Made by a program: the position numbers and the translations under genes. From positions 1 to 19,538 of the forward strand of contig JALRME010000093.1 of the NCBI GenBank assembly GCA_026120035.1: a DNA stretch of 19,538 bases, given 5' to 3'. This document shows positions 1 to 8,802 of the stretch, one piece after another; position 1 is the stretch's first letter, and each line of letters begins with the position of its first letter. Source of the stretch: Coleophoma eucalyptorum (taxonomy: Eukaryota > Ascomycota > Leotiomycetes > Helotiales > Dermateaceae). Under the pieces are notes generated by a model. It worked only from the letters and a program-made list of their open reading frames with translations. It did not search any database and was not told the DNA's origin.

Positions 1-582
1 GTTTGCTATTGTTATGTCCGCTTCCGAGAAAAATCCAATATTCCATCTAATAATACTGTTATGTTGCTGGGTATCGACTTGGAAGGTTCTGGCATGGACA
101 ACCTGCTCTGAATTTCTCTGTATTGAAGAAGCATTATGGCCACTGTATGAATTTTGATCCGGAACTGCTGACAATAAAGAAGATAACGCAGAAGTTTCGT
201 CTTCGGGAGCTAGCTCCTCCAATGAAGTACTTCTGAGCTCTGGTGAGATTTGCACCTCATTATTACTCACTTGTTGCAAATAAATTGGTGAGGAGCTTGA
301 AGTTGTAGGCTGTAGCCTTGCTGAAGTGTGCGAAACCATTGGTTCAGAAGAGGTTTTAGTTAAGTGATCTCCGGAGGCCGTCGATTCGCAACCTGGCGTC
401 AGGGAATTTGCAGGTTCTTTGCAATTGGTCTTGCTATCAAGAGTCCTTCCATGGATAGCAGATATGGTTAAATCGACGCTTGGTCTTGGAGTAGTCCATT
501 CAGTATCAGGCTCGCCAGAGCTTTTATGGGCTTGATAGCTGGCACCGCTCGGAACAGGTTTGCGATGGATGTTAGATGCCAT
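1..582 (-). CDS. 5' part of a Ser/Thr-rich hypothetical protein, cut by the left edge
   Basis: Reading leftwards from the ATG at 582 gives 194 uninterrupted codons to base 1, so this is the N-terminal part of a gene that continues outside the window. The protein begins MASNIHRKPVPSGASY and is then hydrophilic, rich in Ser, Thr, Pro, Gln and Glu, with runs such as TTSSSSP and an acidic ELAPEDE patch, as expected of a disordered tail. The last visible residues (RWNIGFFSEADITIAN) are more hydrophobic and may begin a folded or membrane part, but that is a guess. No domain is recognised. Support comes from open-frame length, a proper ATG and sensible composition. An intron inside the visible part cannot be excluded. 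Confidence 0.55.
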   Translation of the reverse strand, partial: MASNIHRKPVPSGASYQAHKSSGEPDTEWTTPRPSVDLTISAIHGRTLDSKTNCKEPANSLTPGCESTASGDHLTKTSSEPMVSHTSARLQPTTSSSSPIYLQQVSNNEVQISPELRSTSLEELAPEDETSALSSLLSAVPDQNSYSGHNASSIQRNSEQVVHARTFQVDTQQHNSIIRWNIGFFSEADITIAN

Positions 583-1597
583 TGTAGGCGCGCTTGGGCT
601 ATACGAGATTTTTTGTTCGTGAATATATTGGCAAGTATGATATATAGCATTACTAAAGGCTACAATCAACCCGGAAATATATTCCAGGAATGCGTAGCTT
701 TTCCCATCAGACGGGTTGCACCACTTTTAAGACGGCTAGAATTAGGGGCTATTTAAAGATAAAGGATCACATGCTACATATGGGTCAAAATATAGTTTAG
801 ACGCACATGAGCTGAACACCCTTACCAAACCTTCTAACTTATAGTGGTGGTAGGAAGGGAGCCTTAGATCTACGACATAACGGCCATAAATTCTAGCATG
901 TCTTTTATGTATGTATATGGGACATAGAGGAAGAAATAAATCCCTCGCTATGGCGGTATTCACCTTGAGTAGAGTATATAATCACGTCGCTACCAATAAA
1001 GGCTGCGAGGTTGAATATCCTTCAAGGCAGAATTGGGTTGCAATCGCTCAAAGCCGCCGTGTTTCGCGTAATCAAGTTGAATGTCGCCCTTGCCTTGGTC
1101 CTTGTCCCAGCTTCATAGTACCAACATTGTCGGCGGTCGAGGCATAGACTCAGAAATTCTAAAACGCATGTCATTTGAAGAGGTTAAGTTCCTGGGTGTG
1201 CTGGGATCAACCAAGCTCACCGCGGTTCTTTATACAGGTCCTACAGACTATTTTTTTTCGGACAGTGAAGCTGCGGACAGTGAGGCTGAGCAAGGAATTT
1301 CTGCAGTGTTGCAGAACGAGGGCTGCGTGCATTTATAACCCCTCTTTCCAGCTTACATGTCACTAAAATGACCACTCCACCTTTATAGGGCACCGTTCAA
1401 ACAAAATCCGATGGCTGATATCTGAAACGCAGTGGCTTTCTATGGCCGGTTGCCCCATGTAGCAGATTTAATACTTGTCAATTCCTCTGAAAGGTACTGC
1501 GGATATCTTAACAGAGGTTTTCCACCAATATAAAACCACACCAAAAGAGATTATTCCCCCTTCAATGTGTTAAAACCCTCATGGAACATAGTAATCC
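583..1597. other. Intergenic stretch, no supported gene
   Basis: All frames here are short and lack a convincing start or domain. A minor open stretch from the ATG at 1168 to 1338 could encode about 56 residues, but nothing around it supports a gene. The segment next to 582 must hold the promoter of the minus-strand gene at the left edge; no clear TATA box is assigned. Confidence 0.4.
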
Positions 1598-1680
1598 CAC
1601 CCTGGTATTCACAAAGTCACGCGGCCGTCGCTCGTACTGAGCCTCAGGCCGTAAGCTCTCATGTGTTCGTAACAATATCG
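1598..1680 (+). pseudogene. Short relic related to the membrane-protein gene at about 14.2 kb
   Basis: Bases 1639-1674 match the complement of 14217-14252 at 32 of 36 positions by hand alignment. Both translate to a similar peptide (TEPQAVSSHVFVT here, AEPQAISCHVFVT there). Similarity extends weakly upstream: a PWY.. segment here corresponds to HWW.. in the other copy. Downstream the two diverge, with no hydrophobic segment on this side. This is most simply a decayed fragment of a paralogue in opposite orientation. A small shared mobile repeat is the alternative. Confidence 0.4.
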
Positions 1681-1978
1681 CCCTCGCTCGTCCAGCCTTT
1701 CGCACCTGCATTTCCAAGTTTGAGCATGCGACGATTGCCCACTCGATACTCCCGACCAAATACAGCGCTATAAACTGACCGATCCACAAACCTGAGAGGC
1801 CCCAGCCATGGAATACTAATACAATTCCTAGAGGAAAGGCGCCGCAATAGTATGACGTGATGTTAAGAATATCAAGAGCCCCAATGAAGTTTCATACAGA
1901 ATTAGACAGCTATAATGGGGGAGAAACATAGATAGAGTTTTGTAATATCGTTCAACAAAATTGGCCTTATATAAAACT
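1681..1978. other. Stretch without a recognised gene
   Basis: No open frame with a convincing start or motif. It may contain decayed continuations of the relic on its left or of the OrsD-like relic on its right, but no similarity could be traced by eye. Confidence 0.35.
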
Positions 1979-2851
1979 TTAGTTTCTCCAGTATAACAAG
2001 TGACAATTAAGTTCATCAAAGCACCAGCTGTGAGCCTCGGAGAGGATCTCATCCATAACCTCCAAGATCAAGAACAGCTTTGGCGCGTCGTCGGCATTCT
2101 TAGGTAGGGCGAACGATGCCTGGATCTGCTCCTTGTCCAGCCCCTCGAGACAATCTTTAATGCCCGTCCGCTGAAGCCATGGCATCACAGCAGACCGGTG
2201 GCTACCAAAGCCCTGGACAATATTGGCGGCTGCTTTGCCATCTTCCTCAGCACACTGGACGTCTTTCACTTGCTGCTGAAAGAATCTCTCCTCCTCAGAG
2301 CTAATGTATCGTCCTGTGGCGTCATCGGCCTGACTAGGGTCTGGACCTGATGTCACAACAAAATACCGGATGAGGCGATTCTCGGCCAAATATGTCTGCA
2401 ATTTGCAGGCTCGCCAAAGAGGGGTCTTCTTATGCTGTGCTGGCTTCTTCTGATGTACCTTAGAAAGGTGAAGGTCTCGTGCTTGTGGATTGCGTGTCAG
2501 TCCAGCCGGGTACGCTAGACACTCGAACCCGTCCAAGACCCGCAATCCAGGAACCGCAAAGGGAGGAACGCCAAGACTCCGGGGAAGGGGAGCTGCAACG
2601 ATGCTTGGGTCCTGAAGTCGGTAGGTCTGGAAGAGCTCGACCAACCTCTTAAGGGGAGCTCCACCTAAGCTGTGCGGCGGCTGCCTCAGGTGTCGTGTCC
2701 AACTCTGGGGCCCGGGACGAAGACACAGCCCACACGTCGTACAGAGGAGCACTTGGAGCTCCGGCTTATAGACGAAGGTCTGCTGAACCGCACGCCACTC
2801 TACCTCGTCTACTATGTTCTTCGACCTCCGCGTTTTACGATCGTCCTCAGT
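1979..2851 (-). pseudogene. Broken C2H2/OrsD-like (DUF3505-type) protein
   Basis: The frame is open for 290 codons from just after an in-frame TAG (2854-2852) to a TAA at 1981-1979, but has no ATG near its start; the only Met codons lie in the C-terminal third. The N-terminal part reads YKPELQVLLCTTCGLC, then a zinc-finger-like C-x2-C-x13-H-x5-H pattern. A second region (GFECLAYPAGLT...DLHLSKVH) resembles the second finger of this fungal family with one Cys missing. CKLQTYLAENRLIRYFVV and the MPWLQRTG and CFDELNC segments also fit my memory of OrsD/DUF3505-type proteins, some found near helicase genes in accessory regions. It ends where the family normally continues for hundreds of residues. 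A splice acceptor (CTAG at 2852-2855) could make it an internal exon. A decayed, truncated copy is more likely. Confidence 0.55.
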
Positions 2852-3769
2852 CTAGAGGGAAACACATTTTATGGTGCACATTTTATGGTGAACTGGTCTG
2901 TGCCACCCCCCCAGTCAGGGGGAGATGAGTATGGGGAAAACACATTTTACGCCGCAACATGGCCAAATGCTAGGGGTGCACGTGCCACAATCTCTAGGTT
3001 ATATCATAACCGACCGAACCCTTATTCCAGTAGGCTTTTCCTCCGCTTCACGTACGATTTCTAGTACTTCTTCTGTACTGAACACAAATAGTCTGCTTAA
3101 CCTGAGTGAGCAGATGTGACGAAGTATTTGCTAGCGCCCGTTTATGTATAAAAGAAAGAAGAGTTGGTGAATTTGATAAATAGAGGATAGTTAAGATTTA
3201 ACTTGCAAGGCAGTGAGGGCATGGAGAATTGTAGACCAATACCGTGAGTTAACCAGTAACTACCTACAACTGCACTTATAAGGGCTTGTAGTCCTCGAGA
3301 ATCGTCCTTGCGAAATGTAGCGTGAGAGCTTGATCCACGGGAAACGACGTAGCCGCAATGAGAATACACTAATCAAGGAGTTACTAACCATGTGCAGACA
3401 CCAATAGTAAGGCAGATTCTACTACTTACATTAATTCTACTATAGGAGTGTCTTTGACGCTTGAGCATCTCCGTGAATCCAGAGCAAATCTCCATTGCGC
3501 GCAAATACAGGTGGCCCCATGAGGTTCGTCATTTGAAAATACCATATTTGGCCTGGAATTTAAGGCTTCATAGATTTGTCATTGGCTTTGCAAGTCGCGC
3601 CAAACGAGCCACTCGAAATACACTCCGACACCACAAGAGAAAACGTTCATGTGAGATAGCGCCTAAACTTAAAACCATAACCTCGGTGACCTAACTACGT
3701 ATTAGCTGTAACAGCGCGCTAATTGTTGGGCTGAGTCCAGCTTTTCATTAGCACTTTGTCAAGCCCTGT
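2852..3769. other. Intergenic stretch, no supported gene
   Basis: No credible coding frame on either strand; the longer frames lack an ATG or any motif. It includes a perfect 14-bp tandem duplication at 2863-2890, reported separately, and a run of seven C residues near 2906-2912. Confidence 0.4.
2863..2890. repeat. 14-bp tandem direct repeat (two copies)
   Basis: CACATTTTATGGTG occurs twice back to back, without mismatch, at 2863-2876 and 2877-2890. A partial third match (CACATTTTA) lies near 2941. It sits just upstream of the open frame of the OrsD-like relic. No function is evident. Confidence 0.85.
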
Positions 3770-3781
3770 CAACAAGGGAGG
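3770..3781 (+). repeat. Target-site duplication, left copy
   Basis: CAACAAGGGAGG is identical to 4636-4647, and the two copies immediately flank the tRNA-headed retroposon. This is the hallmark of target-primed retrotransposition. Confidence 0.8.
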
Positions 3782-3900
3782 GGCGGCAGAAGAGGTAGCT
3801 GGCACTGCCTCTCTAGTGAGCATCTGCTGTGTATACTCTTCTCATGGCCAGAGTCGAGGAAAACGGCTCGTGCTAGTAGGTTCGAATCCTGCGGCTGCCA
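3782..3900 (+). other. tRNA-like head of the retroposon (pol III B box)
   Basis: An exact B box, GGTTCGAATCC, lies at 3879-3889. A cloverleaf can be drawn: acceptor 3782-3788 with 3893-3899 (six of seven pairs, one G-U), D stem 3791-3795 with 3808-3812 (five pairs), anticodon-like stem 3816-3820 with 3841-3845 (five pairs, one G-U), variable-arm stem 3855-3858 with 3867-3870, T stem 3876-3880 with 3888-3892 (five pairs, one G-U) and a seven-base T loop. Position 3900 is the discriminator A, followed by no CCA. The anticodon loop is 20 bases, as if an intron were present, and linker lengths are abnormal, so I do not call a functional tRNA. No clear A box was found. Confidence 0.65.
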
Positions 3901-4610
3901 ACCCATCATGCTCAGGTCAACAGCGTGGCTAGTACGATGACGGATGGACGACTCGCGAACTCGAACTCCGACATCCTTTGGGCTCGACAACTCTCACGCG
4001 GCTCCGGTCACTGTGGCGGATGGGATTGTACTGGGGAGTGGCCACGGGCGGTGGTTAGCAGAGGAGAAAGGTGGCTACAGTGAAGCGTTCGTGCAAGCCG
4101 GCAGCAGCTCCTCAGGGTTTTCCTACCTCAACACAGCTTTGGATGGGTCACCTAGATCCCGGACGAAGTAGTAGAACCTACAGCACAACATACAATACTC
4201 AAAGAACACACAAGTCTGCAGGTCTGGGAGGTATGGACAGGAGAGAACGCTGTTGGGAAGGTTTTTCCCTGGGAGGGTCAGGGGGATCGTGGAATCACGG
4301 CTGCTGTGGCCAGCGGAGTTGCAACATAGCTTCATTGTGGCCGTAGCCCACGGAGTACCTAGGGATCGCAGACACAGGAGGACAGTTGGTCGCCGAGTCA
4401 GAGCCTTGCACCAAGGAAACAAACAAAGCTATCAACGGATATGTATGTATGCGTAGATAGGAGCCAGACCGCTCAGTGGAGGAGGTTGATGGACGTACGA
4501 GTGTGTTAAAGTGTCGTGCACACCTATGAGGATGCACCTCGGCAACTGCGCCAAAGCTGAGCTATCGCCGGCATAGCCATCCTGTTAGATAGGCTGGAAC
4601 CGTGTATGAT

Positions 4611-4635
4611 AAAATCAATCAATCAATCAATCAAC
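4611..4635 (+). repeat. (AATC)n microsatellite tail
   Basis: Several tandem AATC units close the retroposon directly before its right target-site duplication. Short tandem tails of this kind mark the 3' ends of non-LTR retroelements and their SINE partners. Confidence 0.8.
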
Positions 4636-4647
4636 CAACAAGGGAGG
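4636..4647 (+). repeat. Target-site duplication, right copy
   Basis: CAACAAGGGAGG is an exact copy of 3770-3781. Flanking bases differ on both sides of the pair, which fixes the duplication at 12 bp. Confidence 0.8.
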
Positions 4648-5745
4648 ACCAAGGAGTAAGAAATAATATTATAAAATTAGTAGGCTACAGATGAGGTGCA
4701 GCTGTACGAGAAGTTTTTTTAGGCATGCTACTCCTCTTTCGAAAAGTTGTGTAGATAGTCTTACGAGGGGGGCTGGTTCGCGAAGGAATACTAACGAACT
4801 TCAAATACGCCACTGGCACTCTAGACTGTTGGGGTGGACCTTAGAGGCTCTTATTGTTGGGCGAACCCCACTTATGACAGCCTAGTCACTATGTGATAGC
4901 ATGATAACATGGGTGAAATGAGGTGATTCAAGTTGTACATTGCAGGTTGTGTAGTAGTGAGCAAGGAACAAATGCATAAAATGTTATTCCTGAGACTGGG
5001 TGAGGCTGTCAAATTCCGGATTGAAATCCAACCTAGACAGGTGGTGTGGGCCCAATTATTGGTTTGTGTTGTCGGGTCTGTTCGAACTTAATGCGACAAA
5101 GCAGGATAATAAGGGAGGAGGACGGCAACGCGGGGAATTCTCTCTTTATGGAAGAAATGTATATCAGAGAAAAACCAAAGCATTGAAGCCACCAACATTG
5201 AAGGGTCATCACTATCTGCATGACTCTTCGAAAGAGGAAACTACCACTAACGTGTGTAGCTAGCCTAGCCGCCTTGGAGTGACGCTAGCTCCTAGAATGA
5301 GGAGAACAGCGCAGCGCATGAAATTAGCACCAATGAAAGGCTTCAGTGCCCCTTCTGCGCATTACCCTACCCTTTGTAGATGATAGGAGCAGTTGTGCTG
5401 AGGATCAAAATTATATATGACAGAGCCGTCCGTCTTCATTAAGAAAACAGACTATATCAAAAATCCAACCTTCAGACGCTTAATAATTCCAGAATATACA
5501 AACTCTTGGTAGGCCTTCCACAAAACCATCTTCGGTCAAGCTGTCAACGATCGAATCGTCTTTAATCATAGTCTAATTACTATCCAGCTCCTATCTCAAT
5601 TGTACACGTTGTCGCTTAGAACATATAATACTCGCGACTTCCGATATAATCAATAAACACCTAGGCAACTAAATCCAAGACTATTTACTCCACCATCCCC
5701 AAAATTTCCTAGTTCACATGACTTATTTTCTTAGATCTATTCGTC
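4648..5745. other. Intergenic stretch upstream of the small lysine-rich gene
   Basis: No frame here has both a proper ATG and a convincing composition. The part nearest 5745 is pyrimidine-rich, with blocks such as CTCCACCATCCCC, typical of fungal 5' leaders, and presumably contains the promoter and leader of the gene at 5746. Confidence 0.4.
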
Positions 5746-5976
5746 ATGTCTAACAACGATCGTGCTAGCGGAGGAAGTAGTGGAAGCATGGATCGCTCGT
5801 TCGCCATTGAAGATGCGACAGTGAAAGCTGGGGATACCAGTCAGCAAAGACGTCTGGCGTCGAAGAAGAAGAAGGAGGAGGAAGCGGAAGCACAAAGGAA
5901 GTACGATATGGGACAGGCGAGTATTGCAGCTGGAGATACAAGCCAGAGCAGACGCAAAAAGAAAGACGGAAATTAA
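5746..5976 (+). CDS. Small lysine-rich protein with two AGDTSQ repeats
   Basis: A 76-residue frame starts at an ATG (context GTCATGTCT) behind a pyrimidine-rich leader and ends with TAA. The product has no signal peptide, Cys or Trp and is probably disordered. It contains a repeat, AGDTSQQRR at residues 28-36 and AGDTSQSRR at 62-70, each followed by a lysine cluster (KKKKEEEAEAQRK after the first, KKKDGN at the C-terminus). The middle could form a charged helix. Basic clusters suggest a nuclear or nucleic-acid-associated role, but that is inference only. I do not recognise the family. The internal repeat with two conserved copies is the main argument that this short frame is a real gene. Confidence 0.6.
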   Translation: MSNNDRASGGSSGSMDRSFAIEDATVKAGDTSQQRRLASKKKKEEEAEAQRKYDMGQASIAAGDTSQSRRKKKDGN

Positions 5977-6946
5977 GCGATTATGAAATAACTATCCTTG
6001 GGGTTTAGCGAGTGACGGTTCGTAGGTAGAGAGAAAGTTGCTTATTTGAACATGGATAAGGAGTGGTTCTCCTTCAATCACGCTCGTTTCTGAGTTTAGC
6101 AACTTCCAATATAGCACACTCATTTGAAAACAGATCTCACACGCACTTTGATCTATGGTTGGGTGGTTCTATGATTGAAGAAGAATGATACTGAATATAG
6201 TCTGCGCCAATCATGAGATAACTGATATGAGGTGGTATTGCACAGCTATAACGTCTACCTGCTTGAGTGATGGTAAGGCTTTTAAACAGACAATCTGAAT
6301 AGAGGGACTCTACACTCCATATTGGCTAATCCAAAGACTTGCCCCACCTACGCTCCGCAAAAGTCATCGACCGAGCGCCAGGAGTTCCTAGCTCCGTGCC
6401 AACGATTATCGTCAAAAGTAAGTTAGCCTTTTGAAGTACAATAGACTTTCCCTGTGTGTGGTCGGTCAATGCAGACAAGTTGAGCGTCTACGAACATTAT
6501 CTAATTATATTCGTGCTGGCGAGAAACCTTCAGCATATTTTCCACGCCCGACTGGGGGTTCTCGAAGAAAGAGAGGGAAGAGCCACTACTGTTGCTAAAT
6601 ACAGAAGCGGGGCTGGGGAGCGAACGGCAGTTTCCGAACGCTCCAGTGGCCGGTGCTTATCAGGGCCATAATACGATTGGCGCGCGCGAGCCTCGAGAAT
6701 GTACAGCAGGAGATCCGTAATCTTGGCCCAATCACGCGAAACAAAACAGAGGAGGATAATCAGGTGACTAGTCGTTAAATAATAAAACGCTTCAGCTGCC
6801 GCCAACCTCCGCATTTTTCACGACATCGACGCTCCAGTCTTGTATGCAAACTTTTATTCCTTTCAATCCTTTCAGCCTTACACTCTTGGTGTTCCGCACT
6901 CCTTATTCCTAAGTCACCGCCCTTTTTATAAAAAAGATCATTGGCA
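5977..6946. other. Intergenic stretch, promoter side of the APH-like gene
   Basis: No supported coding region. A minus-strand frame from ATG 6814 to 6530 encodes 94 residues without any recognisable motif and overlaps the leader of the gene at 6947. A T/A-rich block (CCTTTTTATAAAAAAG) lies at about 6920-6935, immediately before that gene's ATG. Confidence 0.4.
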
Positions 6947-8452
6947 ATGGGAGACACTCGGGAGGATTTTGACGACCTAGTATGGGATGAAAATGAGGTA
7001 GAATGGGAGAGGGTACAGCCAGAACTAAGACAAAGATCTGCTATTCGCCTTGTGGAGGCATTAGCAACTGAAAAGTTTGACTATCCTTCAACTTGGATTA
7101 CTCCGATGAATACTGGCGGGTACAATATCATATACAGATTACAGATCAAATGCCTCTCCTACGATGTCATAGTTCGAAGACCTATTCCCTGCTACGCCCA
7201 ATTCCCTGAAGAGAAGACCTTAATCGAGGCTACAACTACCAGCTATATCGAGAAGCAGACTCATATCCCAGTTCCCCCAGTACTTTTTCACGGCAAGACT
7301 TCTGAGCTAGGACCCTATCTAATCATCAAGTATATCAAACATCAGTACTCTATGTCAACTGCCCTTAACGCTACCAACGACGATCCCGATAAACCCTTTA
7401 TTTTGGATCCTAATATTTCGGAGGATTTCCTCAAAGACCTTTACAGAAAGGTGGCAAGCTGCTTCCTAGAGCTTTTGCAGCATACCTTTCTTCGTATTGG
7501 TTCCTTGGTTGAGTCCGGCGATGGTTCCTACTTTGTGGCATCACGCCCAGTTACTCGTAATATGAACGATATGCTTCAACTAGCAGGTATTCCACGCTCA
7601 ATACTCCCCCCAATGGAGAAGACGTATAGAACTACGGAGGAATACTATACCGAGCTTGCAGATATGCATCTAGCTCAGCTTATCTTTCAGCATAACGACC
7701 TTGTCTCCTCAGCAGATGATTGCAGGAACAAATACGTCGCTCGCCAAATCTTCCGCAGACTTGGAAGAGAGGGGAAACTCTCAAGCTTTGGATTCAAAGA
7801 GGATACTTGGTCAGCACAATCTAAGACCATAAGCAACATTTTATCACCTATGCCTCCTAATACAGGCTCTTTTCGGCTATATTGCGATGATCTACGAGCA
7901 GGTAATATTCTTCTCGACAAGTCTAATAATATCGCTGCTATCATTGACTGGGAGTTCACGTATGCTGCTCCTAGTCAATTCTCCCTAGATCCACCGTGGT
8001 GGTTAATCCTCGATGCGCCTGATATGTGGGACGACGGCATCGAGGATTGGGTTAAATTCTATGAGCCTCGTATGAAGATTTGGTTATCAGCTATACAGCA
8101 GGCTGAGACTAATGTCGAGTCCAAAGAGAGATGCATGGAAGTTCCGCTATCGACGTATATGCGCGAGAGCTGGGAAACAGGCAGGTTCTGGCTAACTTAT
8201 GCGGCGAGAAAGAGTTGGGCATTCGATGCTCTCTTCTGGAAATTCTTGGACGAAAGGTTTTTTGGAGTCAGACAGGACAGGATCCCTAGGGATAAGTTGT
8301 GGGAGACAAGGCTACATCTTCTAAGCGAGGCTGAGAAAATCGCAATGGAGCCCTTTGTGGAACGGAAGATGGAGGAAACAAAAGAGCGCAAATTGGTTGA
8401 GTGGGATCCAGAGGACGCAAAAAGTCGTTTGGCGGAGGTTTTATTCGACTAA
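6947..8452 (+). CDS. Fungal APH-fold phosphotransferase family protein
   Basis: An intron-free frame of 501 residues; the ATG at 6947 is the first in frame after the A/T-rich leader. It matches the fungal aminoglycoside-phosphotransferase-like (APH, kinase fold) family. Seen in the sequence: a nucleotide-loop-like NTGGYN at residues 55-60, VIVRR at 74-78 where the ATP-binding Lys is usual, the catalytic loop CDDLRAGN at 313-320 with Asp315 and Asn320, and the metal-binding IDWEFTYAAP with Asp334. The C-terminal ARKSWAFDALFWKFLDERFFG block is typical of this fungal group, and the length fits. The usual catalytic-loop His is Cys313, which I recall as common in these fungal members. The substrate is unknown; small-molecule phosphorylation is inferred from the fold, and antibiotic resistance is not implied. 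It is probably cytosolic. Confidence 0.85.
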   Translation: MGDTREDFDDLVWDENEVEWERVQPELRQRSAIRLVEALATEKFDYPSTWITPMNTGGYNIIYRLQIKCLSYDVIVRRPIPCYAQFPEEKTLIEATTTSYIEKQTHIPVPPVLFHGKTSELGPYLIIKYIKHQYSMSTALNATNDDPDKPFILDPNISEDFLKDLYRKVASCFLELLQHTFLRIGSLVESGDGSYFVASRPVTRNMNDMLQLAGIPRSILPPMEKTYRTTEEYYTELADMHLAQLIFQHNDLVSSADDCRNKYVARQIFRRLGREGKLSSFGFKEDTWSAQSKTISNILSPMPPNTGSFRLYCDDLRAGNILLDKSNNIAAIIDWEFTYAAPSQFSLDPPWWLILDAPDMWDDGIEDWVKFYEPRMKIWLSAIQQAETNVESKERCMEVPLSTYMRESWETGRFWLTYAARKSWAFDALFWKFLDERFFGVRQDRIPRDKLWETRLHLLSEAEKIAMEPFVERKMEETKERKLVEWDPEDAKSRLAEVLFD

Positions 8453-8598
8453 GTTAAGCTTGTCTGTTACATTCTGTATTCTCGGGACACCGAATTCCTC
8501 TACCCTGATAAATCATTCGCCTGATTGGGTACTCTTTTGAGAAGTGGGTACATACTACAGAAAATAGATTTTGTGGTATAGAAAGTAATAGGACTATA

Positions 8599-8727
8599 AT
8601 CGTAAGCTGGCTACCCCGACTTTAAACCCACCACACACACCACCACACCCAGTGGTAGTAAGTCTTTTGGATATGGCCACCTTTTGGATATGGCCACCGG
8701 GCCGACTATTCTTCCATACCGTATTCT
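8599..8727 (+). repeat. Left terminal inverted repeat, 129 bp
   Basis: Identical in full to the complement of 10806-10934. It contains two adjacent 17-bp direct copies of CTTTTGGATATGGCCAC at 8664-8680 and 8681-8697, plausible transposase-binding sites, and a CA/CCA-rich tract at about 8627-8650. Confidence 0.92.
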
Positions 8728-8802
8728 GCCCCGTGATCTGTCCTTAATACAATACTGGAACTCCAACCTACACCTATTTTGACACCTATATCGAAGTCCA
8801 TA

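Larger units (their letters stand above)
3782..4635 (+). mobile_element. SINE-like retroposon with tRNA-like head and (AATC)n tail
   Basis: The 854-bp unit is bounded by perfect 12-bp duplications. Its first 119 bases resemble a class II tRNA. Its last ~25 bases are an AATC microsatellite, as seen at the 3' end of many LINE-mobilised elements. The body of about 735 bp contains only short frames, for example ATG 3944 to 4171, and no recognisable reverse transcriptase or endonuclease, so it is non-autonomous and would depend on a LINE elsewhere. It is long for a SINE, although SINE-like repeats of roughly 700-900 bp are known from Blumeria. The intact duplications suggest a fairly young insertion. 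A 5'-truncated LINE is the alternative, but it would not explain the tRNA-like start placed exactly at the left junction. Confidence 0.7.

Noticed and set aside
1168..1338. Plus-strand frame of about 56 residues from ATG 1168 (MSFEEVKFLGVLGST...)
   Set aside because: Short, no motif, no promoter-like context and no splice partners; could be a relic but is not supportable.
3142..3369. Minus-strand open frame of 75 codons
   Set aside because: No ATG at its start and no recognisable motif.
3461..3694. Basic plus-strand frame (MSISVNPEQISIARK...)
   Set aside because: Begins with TTG, not ATG; composition and context do not support a gene.
3782..3900. A functional tRNA gene
   Set aside because: Anticodon loop and linkers are too long, the A box is unclear and the unit sits exactly at the start of a retroposon, so it is treated as a SINE head.
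3944..4171. Frame of 75 residues inside the retroposon, starting at an ATG
   Set aside because: No similarity to ORF1 or reverse transcriptase; typical chance frame in a GC-rich SINE body.
5033..5263. Overlapping frames on both strands (62 and 87 codons)
   Set aside because: They overlap each other, the plus one starts with GTG, and neither has a domain.
6530..6814. Minus-strand frame of 94 residues from ATG 6814
   Set aside because: Overlaps the leader of the APH-like gene, has no motif and no sign of selection visible.
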